11,690 bases of DNA, from assembly GCA_900554895.1 (NCBI GenBank), contig USIX01000065.1, forward strand, positions 1-11,690, written 5' to 3'. The DNA is from an uncultured Megamonas sp. (GTDB lineage: Bacteria > Bacillota > Negativicutes > Selenomonadales > Selenomonadaceae). Positions 6,002-11,690 of the stretch are shown here, piece by piece. The notes under the pieces were generated by a model. That model saw nothing but the letters and a program-made list of their open reading frames with translations. It searched no databases and was not told the DNA's origin. A program made the position numbers and the translations under genes. Within the stretch, counting starts at the first letter, position 1. Each line of letters begins with the position of its first letter.

Positions 6002-6832
6002 TTAATTGTTATCGTAGATTTCTTTTAAAAGCGTTTCTTTACGCAGGGAAAGACATTCGCAGTTTCTGTCCTGGCGGGCAAGAAAACGAACAGTATCGAG
6101 CAGGATTTTACTAATCATCGGCGCGTCATCATAGAAGATATCTTCAAGTTCCTGATGTGACCATGATTTGCGGATACCTTCGCCGTAGTTTACAACATAG
6201 TACAAACCGGCATAGCAGGCACCGATTTCACGTGCAAGATAAACTTCCGGACAGATAGACTGGCCGACAATATCAGCATGACCATTCAGCATGGCGATTT
6301 CTGCCGGACTTTCAAAATGACGGCCGTCCGTGTTGGCATAAGTTCCGCGTGTGAAAATACGACCCGAAAAATGTTTGCGTGTATTTTTAATAAGTTCAGC
6401 ACGCATCTGCGGGCAAAGTGCATCGCGCATTACGAGCAGGTACCGCCCTTCCAGTCCGACATCTTTGCGCACAGACATATCGAGGTAATCATCAGGAATA
6501 AGAAAATCTCTGGTGTCGAGCAGTTTGTTGATGGTACCTACGCCGCCTTCCGAAAAGATACGTTTGACACCGGCTTCACGGAAAGTCCAAAATAGCTGGC
6601 GGGAAGCATCGGCACGGGTTGTGCCGGTACGCCAGCCGTGCATTTTGCAGGTAAGGACACGCACTCCTGCCACTTCAAACAGGCGCAAGGCCGTTGTTTT
6701 GCCGTAAGGCGTATCAAAAACCATATTGTCTTCAATTATTTTTACGTCATCGCATTTCGCACCGAGCGGAAAATTGCTGGAGAGAGTGCCGGAACCGCCG
6801 ATAATGGAAAAATCGGCTTTTGGTATATTCAT
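6002..6832 (-). CDS. MTAP/PNP-family nucleoside phosphorylase-like protein, probable futalosine pathway enzyme
   Basis: 276 residues, typical MTAP length. Seen in order: IIGGSGTL (10-17), KMHGWRTG (63-70), EGGVGT (95-100), TDGRHFESPAEI (168-179), GHADIVGQSICPEVYLAREIG (184-204) and VVNYGEG (213-219). This is the PNP/MTAP fold. Compared by eye with human MTAP, the phosphate residues R60 and T93 become M64 and G96, M196/T197 become Q191/S192, and the adenine-binding S178, D220 and D222 become E174, N215 and G217. E174 and N215 correspond to the Glu and Asn with which PNP reads 6-oxopurines. As last gene of an mqnE-mqnE-mqnC operon it likely removes the purine before MqnC, and futalosine is the best guess for substrate. 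That role is inference; plain methylthioadenosine or methylthioinosine phosphorylase remains possible. ATG 6832 has AAGGAG eight bases upstream. Confidence 0.8.
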   Translation of the reverse strand: MNIPKADFSIIGGSGTLSSNFPLGAKCDDVKIIEDNMVFDTPYGKTTALRLFEVAGVRVLTCKMHGWRTGTTRADASRQLFWTFREAGVKRIFSEGGVGTINKLLDTRDFLIPDDYLDMSVRKDVGLEGRYLLVMRDALCPQMRAELIKNTRKHFSGRIFTRGTYANTDGRHFESPAEIAMLNGHADIVGQSICPEVYLAREIGACYAGLYYVVNYGEGIRKSWSHQELEDIFYDDAPMISKILLDTVRFLARQDRNCECLSLRKETLLKEIYDNN

Positions 6833-6857
6833 GGTAAAAACTCCTTAGTTTAAAAAT

Positions 6858-7889
6858 TTAAAAGCGGCGAATGATATTGTACCGAGTATCACGTTGTGCC
6901 GCCTGTCTGTCTGCCGTCTGGATAGTGCGTACCATTTTATCAATAGACATCTGATATGCTGTGCCGGCGGCACGAACGACATTTTCCTCAAGCATGATAC
7001 TGCCCAAATCATCCGCACCGAATGCCAGCGTAATCTGTCCTATCTGTTGTCCCTGTGTTACCCAGGAACCTTGAATATGGCTGACATTATCAAAATACAG
7101 GCGGGATACGGCAAGTGTTTTCAGATATTCCCAGGAAGAAAATTTCATGCCGCCGAGCTTTGTGTTGCCCGGCTGGAATGTCCACATGATGAAAGCACGG
7201 AAACCGCCTGTTTCGTCCTGGAGTTCACGAATGCGACGCATATGTTCAATACGTTCTTCGGCTGTTTCACCAAGTCCCAGAACCATGGTCGCCGTGCTTT
7301 CCATGCCGATGGAATGGGCTGTTTTCATAACGCTCAGCCACTCATCCGTCATGATTTTTTTCGGGCTGACAAGGCGGCGCACACGGTCAACGAGAATTTC
7401 GGCACCGCCGCCCGGCAGGGAGGCAAGACCGGCATTTTGCAGTTCGATGAGAACATTTTTTACGGATTTACCGGAGATTTTAGCAAAATGAAGTATTTCC
7501 GCCGGAGAAAATGAATGAATTACGATATCAGGATAAGCGTTTTTGATAGTGCTAATCATATTTGTATAATAGCTGAACGGCAGGGAGGGATGCAGTCCGC
7601 CCTGCAGCATTATCTGCGTGCCGCCCGCTTCCTGTGTTTCTTTTACTTTCTGCAGTATGATTTCCATCGGCAGAAGATAGGCATCTTTATGGTGTTCGGG
7701 ACGGAAAAAAGCACAGAAGCAGCATTCGTTGACGCAAACATTTGTATAATTAATATTGCGGTCGACAATAAAAGTTACTGTATTGCCGGGATGAAACTTC
7801 TGGCGAACTTTATCGGCTTTCTGGCCGAGCTCGAGAATGTCGCCGTGCCGTAAAAGGTCAACGGCTTCTTTATCGGAAAGTCTTGTCAT
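6858..7889 (-). CDS. mqnC: Cyclic dehypoxanthine futalosine synthase MqnC
   Basis: 343 residues. MqnC is a radical-SAM enzyme that converts dehypoxanthine futalosine into its cyclic form in menaquinone synthesis. Seen: VDRNINYTN leading into the cluster motif C52-VNE-C56-CF-C59-AFFRP, QGGLHP (96-101), SLPGGGAEI (157-165), MVLGLGET (202-209), RELQDETGG, TFQPGNT (237-243), SWVTQGQQIGQ, and GADDLGSIMLEENVVRAAG (291-309). GLGET in place of YGHIET, FQP in place of FHP, and MLEENVVRAAG separate MqnC from MqnE, which clusters with it here. ATG 7889 lies eight bases after GAGG. The gene begins 18 bp after the upstream mqnE-like gene and ends 25 bp before the MTAP-family gene. All expected motifs are intact. 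Confidence 0.93.
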   Translation of the reverse strand: MTRLSDKEAVDLLRHGDILELGQKADKVRQKFHPGNTVTFIVDRNINYTNVCVNECCFCAFFRPEHHKDAYLLPMEIILQKVKETQEAGGTQIMLQGGLHPSLPFSYYTNMISTIKNAYPDIVIHSFSPAEILHFAKISGKSVKNVLIELQNAGLASLPGGGAEILVDRVRRLVSPKKIMTDEWLSVMKTAHSIGMESTATMVLGLGETAEERIEHMRRIRELQDETGGFRAFIMWTFQPGNTKLGGMKFSSWEYLKTLAVSRLYFDNVSHIQGSWVTQGQQIGQITLAFGADDLGSIMLEENVVRAAGTAYQMSIDKMVRTIQTADRQAAQRDTRYNIIRRF

Positions 7890-7907
7890 GATAAAAACCT
7901 CAATAAA

Positions 7908-8987
7908 TCAAATTGTTATTTCATTATAAAGAGAGTCGCGCTGAACGGGAACATAACCTGCTGAGCGGATTATCTGTTCAAGTTGAACGGTTGTCATTTT
8001 TTGACCGGTATCCGCTCCTGCGGCATGAATTATTTTTTCCTCCTCTACAGTGCCGTCAAGGTCATCGGCCCCGCAGGCAAGCGCAAACTGAGCGACAGGC
8101 AGTGTCAACATCATCCAGAATGCTTTAACATGCGGAATGTTATCCAGTACAAGGCGCGATATGGCAATGAATTTCAGTTTTTCGTATGCGGTAATCGGTT
8201 TTATATCGGGAAAATCCGTATTGGCAGGAAAAAACGGAAAAGAGATGAATGCCTGAAAACCGCCTGTTTCATCTTGAATATCACGCAGCGTGAACAGATG
8301 CTGCAAGCGCTGCTCTATCGTTTCTATATGGCCGTATAATTCGGAAGCATTTGTTTTCATGCCCATTTTGTGAGCTGTTTTTATAGTGTAAATCCACTGT
8401 GCACTTGTTGCCTTATTAGGGCAGATTAAACGGCGGACATTGTCATCAAGGATTTCCGCTCCGCCGCCCGGCAATGAGTCAAGACCTGCCTGCCGGAGGA
8501 TATGCAGGACATCTTCAACGGATTTACCGGAAATTTTGGCGAAATGGACGATTTCCACCGGTGTAAATGCCTGGATATGCACATGCGGCAGCAAATTCTT
8601 TATTGTTTGCAGAATTTCTATATAATAATTGAAATCATTGTGCGGATGAAGTGAGCTTACGATATGAATTTCCGTAAGGTTAGGTACGGTGGCAATCGTT
8701 TTTTTTATTTTGGCGGAGACATCTTCTTTCGTCAGCATAAAGCCTCGACTGTCACCTTCTTCACAGGAAAATGCGCATAAGGGGCAGTTTGCCGTGCATA
8801 TATTGGACAGATTAATATGACGGTTGATATTGTAATAGACTTTTTGTCCGCTTTGACGGATTTTTGCCTGTCTTGCCCAGAAGGCTAAATCGAGAAGGTC
8901 GGCATTTTTATAAAGGTACAATGCTTCGGCAAAGGAAAGACGCTGACCGTTTTCAGCTTTGCGGATAGATATTTCTTGTATTGACAT
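7908..8987 (-). CDS. MqnE-like radical SAM protein, second divergent paralog
   Basis: 359 residues. It belongs to the aminofutalosine synthase (MqnE) group by NRHINLSN before the cluster motif, SLPGGGAEI (171-179), LYGHIET (217-223), ADDLDGTVEEEKIIHAAGA (307-325) and an end resembling RDTLYN. The three cluster cysteines are C64, C68 and C71. It departs from the family at several sites: C68-PL-C71 has Leu where an aromatic residue normally precedes the third cysteine; HIVSSLHP replaces HIVxGLHP; FFPANT (252-257) has lost the His of FHPxNT; and ELYGHIET replaces MLYGHIET. An extra Cys (C75) follows the cluster motif in both paralogs. It may be a specialised second aminofutalosine synthase, an enzyme with a new substrate, or a partner of the first copy. 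ATG 8987 has AAAGGA seven bases upstream; 18 bp separate it from each neighbour. Confidence 0.85.
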   Translation of the reverse strand: MSIQEISIRKAENGQRLSFAEALYLYKNADLLDLAFWARQAKIRQSGQKVYYNINRHINLSNICTANCPLCAFSCEEGDSRGFMLTKEDVSAKIKKTIATVPNLTEIHIVSSLHPHNDFNYYIEILQTIKNLLPHVHIQAFTPVEIVHFAKISGKSVEDVLHILRQAGLDSLPGGGAEILDDNVRRLICPNKATSAQWIYTIKTAHKMGMKTNASELYGHIETIEQRLQHLFTLRDIQDETGGFQAFISFPFFPANTDFPDIKPITAYEKLKFIAISRLVLDNIPHVKAFWMMLTLPVAQFALACGADDLDGTVEEEKIIHAAGADTGQKMTTVQLEQIIRSAGYVPVQRDSLYNEITI

Positions 8988-9005
8988 AAAAAAATCCTTT
9001 ACTGA

Positions 9006-10103
9006 TTAAAATGTTCTGATAATGTTAAAATTACAGTCGCATTCAGCCGGAATTCTGCCGGTCTGTTTAATTAAAGTGATTAAATTATCGCGCGTCAATG
9101 CTTTCGGCGAGTTGGCTCCGGCATCGTGCATGATTTTCTCTTCACTTATGGTACCGTCGATGTCATTGGCACCGAAGCCGAGGGCGAGCTGGGCTATCGG
9201 CAGTGTCAGCATTACCCAGTAAGCTTTGATATTATGAATGTTATCAAGCATCAGACGGCAGATTGCCATAGTCTTTAAATCGTCCCAGACGCTGGTGCGT
9301 TTGATATTCTGACCAAGTTTCGTATTGGCAGGATGAAATGGAAAACAGATAAATGTCTGAATACCGCCTGTTTCATCTTGAAGATTACGGAGTGTGATTA
9401 AATGGTCAACACGTTCTTCAATCGTTTCGATATGACCATACAGCATGGAAGCATTCGTTTTTATGCCGATACTGTGAGCTGTACGGGAGACTTCGAGCCA
9501 TTCGGCGGCCGTAGCTTTGTTCGGGCAGAGTTTGTTTCTTATACGGTCGTTCAATATTTCTGCACCGCCGCCCGGCATGGCTTCAATGCCTGCGTCTTTT
9601 AGCTCCTGCAGAACTTCACGGATTGATTTACCGCTTATCTTGGCAAAATGGGTGATTTCTACGCCGGTAAATCCTTTCAGATGAAGTTGCGGAAATTCTC
9701 GTTTGAGCATTTTTATTACATCTACATAATAGGAAAATGGCCAGTGCGGATGCAACCCGCTTACAATATGCAGATTTTTCATATTCGGGTCAAGACAGGC
9801 TTTTTGTACTTTAGCACGAATATCGTCCATCGTCATGGCATAAGCGCGATTGTCTGTTTCTTCGCAGCCGAAAGCGCAGAAATCGCACAGAGCTGAGCAG
9901 ATATTAGTTAAATTTAAATGACAGTTTACATTGTAATAAACATAGTCACCGCTGATACGCCTGCGCACTAAATCGGCAAGATAACCGATACGTGCCAAAT
10001 CGTTCGAGGCAAAAAGAGTCAGTCCGTCTTCTTTTGTAAGGCGTTTACCTTGTAAAACTTTTGCTTCAATTAAATCTAAATCCGAATTTACATTTGTCTT
10101 CAC
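9006..10103 (-). CDS. mqnE: Aminodeoxyfutalosine synthase MqnE
   Basis: 365 residues, normal length. MqnE joins 3-[(1-carboxyvinyl)oxy]benzoate to the adenosyl radical of SAM, giving 6-amino-6-deoxyfutalosine, the second step of the futalosine route to menaquinone. Seen: NLTNI then C69-SAL-C73-DF-C76-AFGC, HIVSGLHPHWPFSYY, AMPGGGAEI (175-183), MLYGHIET (220-227), LQDETGG, FHPANT (256-261), YWVMLTLPIAQ and DGTISEEKIMHDAGA (316-330). The motifs near the active site are closer to the family than those of the downstream copy, so this is the better candidate for the working enzyme; its C-terminus (ECDCNFNIIRTF) is less typical. Start is GTG at 10103, seven bases after AGAGG; no better ATG is present. 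First gene of the operon, divergent from the AEC transporter. Confidence 0.9.
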   Translation of the reverse strand: MKTNVNSDLDLIEAKVLQGKRLTKEDGLTLFASNDLARIGYLADLVRRRISGDYVYYNVNCHLNLTNICSALCDFCAFGCEETDNRAYAMTMDDIRAKVQKACLDPNMKNLHIVSGLHPHWPFSYYVDVIKMLKREFPQLHLKGFTGVEITHFAKISGKSIREVLQELKDAGIEAMPGGGAEILNDRIRNKLCPNKATAAEWLEVSRTAHSIGIKTNASMLYGHIETIEERVDHLITLRNLQDETGGIQTFICFPFHPANTKLGQNIKRTSVWDDLKTMAICRLMLDNIHNIKAYWVMLTLPIAQLALGFGANDIDGTISEEKIMHDAGANSPKALTRDNLITLIKQTGRIPAECDCNFNIIRTF

Positions 10104-10138
10104 GAAAACACCTCTTGATTTAAAATAAACTAACTAAA

Positions 10139-10167
10139 ATTGTACTCTTTTTTCTGTCAGAAAACAA
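10139..10167 (-). promoter_or_regulatory. Probable promoter of the mqnE-mqnE-mqnC-MTAP operon
   Basis: On the minus strand TTGTTT (10162-10167), a 17-bp spacer and TACAAT (10139-10144). The predicted start is near 10132, about 30 nt before the GTG of mqnE. The -35 is weak, the -10 good. No operator is obvious. Confidence 0.5.
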
Positions 10168-10248
10168 CCGGGAATAATAAATAAACAGCAATCTTATTGA
10201 AGTTGTAAATAATATATATTTATGAACGTGTTTATTAATTTTATGGAA

Positions 10249-10264
10249 TGTGATAAAATTCACA
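10249..10264. promoter_or_regulatory. TGTGA-N6-TCACA palindrome, CRP/FNR- or Rex-like operator
   Basis: TGTGA (10249-10253) and TCACA (10260-10264) are perfect inverted arms separated by TAAAAT. The pattern equals the core of CRP/FNR-type sites and, read as TGTGAt-N4-TTCACA, also resembles the Rex redox operator. The centre doubles as a possible extended -10 (TGATAAAAT) of the AEC gene with a weak TTTATT -35 at 10231-10236, so a bound protein would probably repress that gene. Confidence 0.5.
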
Positions 10265-10291
10265 GTATATCAGTTATAGAAGGGATTTATT

Positions 10292-11236
10292 ATGGACAAT
10301 TTGATTTTCAGTTTGAACGCCACCATACCGGTATTTTTGATGATGGTTTTAGGCATGGTCTTTCGTAAAATCGGTTTGTTTGATGAGGCCTTTATCACCA
10401 AAATGAATAAATTCGTATTTGTTGTGGCGTTGCCTGCTCTGTTATTTGAAGATATCGGTACGGCTGATTTTACGGCGGTATGGGATACTTCATACGTGCT
10501 TTTTTGTTTTATAGCCACATTTTTGAGTATTGCACTGGCGTTTATTATTTCCATTCCGTTTCGCAAAAATGTTTCACAGGGAGAATTTGTACAAGCAGCA
10601 TATCGCAGCAGTGCAGCAATTATCGGTATGGCATTCGTGCAGAATATTTACGGCGATTACGGCATGGCTTCACTAATGATTATCGGAACGGTGCCTCTGT
10701 ACAATGTAATGGCTGTTGTAGTGCTGGCGATTTTAAAACCGGGGCAGAGCAGTTTTACTCCTGCACTTATGAAAAAAACGCTGAAGGGCATTGTTACCAA
10801 TCCGATTATTCTTGGAATTGTCGTCGGTGTTATATGGTCACTGCTGAAAATACCTATGCCGGTTATTCTGGATAAAACAGTGTCATTTCTTGCTGTATTG
10901 GCAACGCCGCTCGGGCTTATGGCTATGGGAGCAGCTTTTAAATTCCAGGGGTTCAGTCAGAATATAAAACCGATTGCAGTCTGCAGTGTGATGAAGCTTG
11001 CAGGTTTTGTCGTGTTATTCATGCCGATAGCCGTATATATGGGCTTTACCGATAGTAAACTGGTAGCGGCGCTGATAATGCTCGGTTCAGCAACGACTGT
11101 CAGCTGTTATATCATGGCGCGCAATATGGGACATGACGGCAACCTCACTGCCGGAGCAGTTATGCTGACAACGCTCGGAAGTGCATTTTCATTGACTTTG
11201 TGGCTGTATATTCTAAAGTGCATGAACCTTGTATGA
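10292..11236 (+). CDS. AEC family transporter (auxin efflux carrier-like permease)
   Basis: 314 residues, usual length for bacterial AEC proteins, which export or exchange carboxylates and similar small organic molecules across the inner membrane. It is very hydrophobic, with about ten membrane segments in two halves: near residues 10-29, 41-52, 67-90, 105-119, 126-147, then 171-188, 198-217, 228-250, 257-275 and 288-310. A charged loop lies at ~150-167. Typical family stretches include the N-terminal PVFLMMVLGMVFRKIGLF, NPIILGIVVG, TPLGLMAMGAAF and GSATTVSCYIMARNMGHD (265-282). ATG 10292 has GAAGGG seven bases upstream. It is divergent from the mqn operon. A perfect TGTGA-N6-TCACA palindrome overlaps its likely -10, suggesting redox or energy-state control. 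Substrate unknown; members in anaerobes are often annotated for malate or malonate without proof. Confidence 0.9.
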   Translation: MDNLIFSLNATIPVFLMMVLGMVFRKIGLFDEAFITKMNKFVFVVALPALLFEDIGTADFTAVWDTSYVLFCFIATFLSIALAFIISIPFRKNVSQGEFVQAAYRSSAAIIGMAFVQNIYGDYGMASLMIIGTVPLYNVMAVVVLAILKPGQSSFTPALMKKTLKGIVTNPIILGIVVGVIWSLLKIPMPVILDKTVSFLAVLATPLGLMAMGAAFKFQGFSQNIKPIAVCSVMKLAGFVVLFMPIAVYMGFTDSKLVAALIMLGSATTVSCYIMARNMGHDGNLTAGAVMLTTLGSAFSLTLWLYILKCMNLV

Positions 11237-11319
11237 AACAGTTAGGTAAAAAACATAATTATTACCGTTTTTACATGGAGTCATTAACGAAATTTTATCA
11301 TAAAAAAATAACGGATTGA

Positions 11320-11349
11320 TTGACAGGTCTGGAATATAGACTTTATATT
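11320..11349 (+). promoter_or_regulatory. Isolated promoter-like sequence after the AEC gene
   Basis: TTGACA (11320-11325), 18-bp spacer, TATATT (11344-11349). The spacer contains the dyad GTCT-ggaatat-AGAC. No gene follows; a terminator hairpin starts only about 11 bp past the expected start site. It may be a relic, a chance match, or the source of a very short RNA. Confidence 0.3.
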
Positions 11350-11366
11350 GCCGGATATTAACTGAG

Positions 11367-11402
11367 AAAGCTATTATCGAAATAATGATGATGGCTTTTT
11401 TT
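11367..11402 (+). terminator. Intrinsic terminator downstream of the AEC transporter
   Basis: AAAGCTATTATC (11367-11378) pairs with GATGATGGCTTT (11387-11398) as a 12-bp stem with two G-U pairs and an 8-nt loop, followed by a T-run to 11402. It is 130 bp after the AEC stop. A weaker GGTAA/TTACC hairpin with GTTTTT lies nearer, at 11245-11272. Confidence 0.65.
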
Positions 11403-11580
11403 CTTGTGTTACGTAAAAGGATTATAATTTTTGAATTATTATGATTTAGAAATAAAGCTGTAAAGAATTTTATGAATATGTAAATGTTGGATGTAAGATG
11501 ATAAAAATTTGAATGTATTTATTTTAAATTGTTCATCTGTTTGGACAAAAAAATAATTAATCAAAAAATCAAAAAAAGAC
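11403..11580. other. AT-rich spacer without recognisable genes
   Basis: About 180 bp of strongly AT-rich sequence with poly-A and poly-T runs. No reading frame with a ribosome site, RNA gene or convincing repeat is seen. It separates the AEC terminator from the heat-shock promoter. Confidence 0.6.
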
Positions 11581-11609
11581 TTGATTTTTTTTTCGAAATT
11601 AACTACAAT
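11581..11609 (+). promoter_or_regulatory. Heat-shock promoter (SigA type) upstream of a chaperone gene
   Basis: TTGATT (11581-11586), exactly 17 bp, TACAAT (11604-11609). Predicted start near 11616, directly ahead of the CIRCE operator, the usual arrangement of groESL and hrcA-dnaK promoters in Firmicutes. Confidence 0.8.
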
Positions 11610-11620
11610 AAGAAATGTAG

Positions 11621-11647
11621 TTAGCACTCAGCAATACAGAGTGCTAA
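11621..11647 (+). promoter_or_regulatory. CIRCE operator, HrcA binding site
   Basis: TTAGCACTC (11621-11629), 9-bp spacer AGCAATACA, GAGTGCTAA (11639-11647). This is an exact match to the CIRCE consensus TTAGCACTC-N9-GAGTGCTAA; the arms extend one further pair (G11620/C11648). HrcA binds it and represses chaperone genes at normal temperature. The gene it controls starts beyond the window and is most probably groES, or else hrcA. Confidence 0.97.
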
Positions 11648-11683
11648 CAAAATAAAATTTATGTATAAAATACTATTATATAT

Positions 11684-11690
11684 AGGAGGA
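11684..11690 (+). promoter_or_regulatory. Ribosome binding site of the gene beyond the right edge
   Basis: AGGAGGA at the very end of the window, 36 bp after CIRCE. The start codon should follow within about ten bases outside the window. Confidence 0.75.

Noticed and set aside
6894..7514. A long plus-strand frame of 206 codons opposite mqnC
   Set aside because: It is antisense to a gene with all MqnC motifs intact, has no recognisable domain, and other long antisense frames occur across this operon.
11439..11627. A 62-codon minus-strand frame running back from the CIRCE operator
   Set aside because: It starts at a GTG inside CIRCE, has no ribosome site, and its Phe/Ile/Lys-rich composition just reflects the AT-rich spacer.
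1..11690. CRISPR arrays, tRNA or rRNA genes, and phage or defence genes
   Set aside because: No regularly spaced repeats, no tRNA-like cloverleaf with CCA end, no rRNA stretches, and no integrase, restriction or toxin-antitoxin frames were seen on either strand.

Overview
The window looks like chromosome from an anaerobic Firmicute, most probably of the class Negativicutes. The reasons are the moderate-to-low GC, strong AGGAGG-type ribosome binding sites, a DUF3662/FHA gene next to rsmB-rlmN, menaquinone synthesis by the futalosine route, and a CIRCE-controlled heat-shock promoter. The genus cannot be fixed from this sequence. Nearly every gene is on the minus strand; the exceptions are the dapA 3' part at the left edge and the AEC transporter and heat-shock promoter at the right edge.

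Left part (1-4590). The 3' part of dapA (+) stops at 521 and shares a bidirectional terminator with a convergent, exported, internally duplicated protein of unknown function (580-1236). The dapA frame stays open to the window edge, but residues before position ~51 do not resemble DapA, so there is a breakpoint or assembly join. Reading leftward from 4451, rsmB, rlmN and a DUF3662/FHA protein form a tight operon for rRNA modification plus a phosphothreonine-reading protein. The rsmB leader has a consensus extended -10 promoter, a palindrome overlapping it, a 13-codon leader ORF and a terminator-like hairpin before the gene.

Middle (4590-6000). A degraded 3' end of an IS200/IS605 (TnpB-type) element, of the class that encodes omega-RNA, lies directly against the rsmB -35 box. 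Next comes a DUF3737 beta-helix protein behind a promoter with a 19-bp spacer and a dyad typical of MerR-family control. About 240 bp without a gene and a strong bidirectional hairpin follow.

Right part (6000-10103). A minus-strand operon, transcribed mqnE-like A, mqnE-like B, mqnC, then an MTAP/PNP-family gene, with gaps of 18-25 bp. This is the middle of the futalosine menaquinone pathway: MqnE makes aminodeoxyfutalosine, a purine-releasing step follows, and MqnC cyclises dehypoxanthine futalosine. Two points stand out. MqnE is present as two diverged tandem paralogs. The MTAP-family enzyme has lost the usual phosphate- and adenine-binding residues and carries a PNP-like Glu/Asn pair, which suggests a dedicated enzyme acting on a 6-oxopurine such as futalosine.

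Right edge (10104-11690). A divergent AEC-family transporter has a perfect TGTGA-N6-TCACA palindrome over its likely -10. A terminator, an AT-rich spacer and a well-formed promoter with an exact CIRCE operator follow. The ribosome binding site at the last bases points to a chaperone gene (groES, or an hrcA/dnaK operon) just outside the window.
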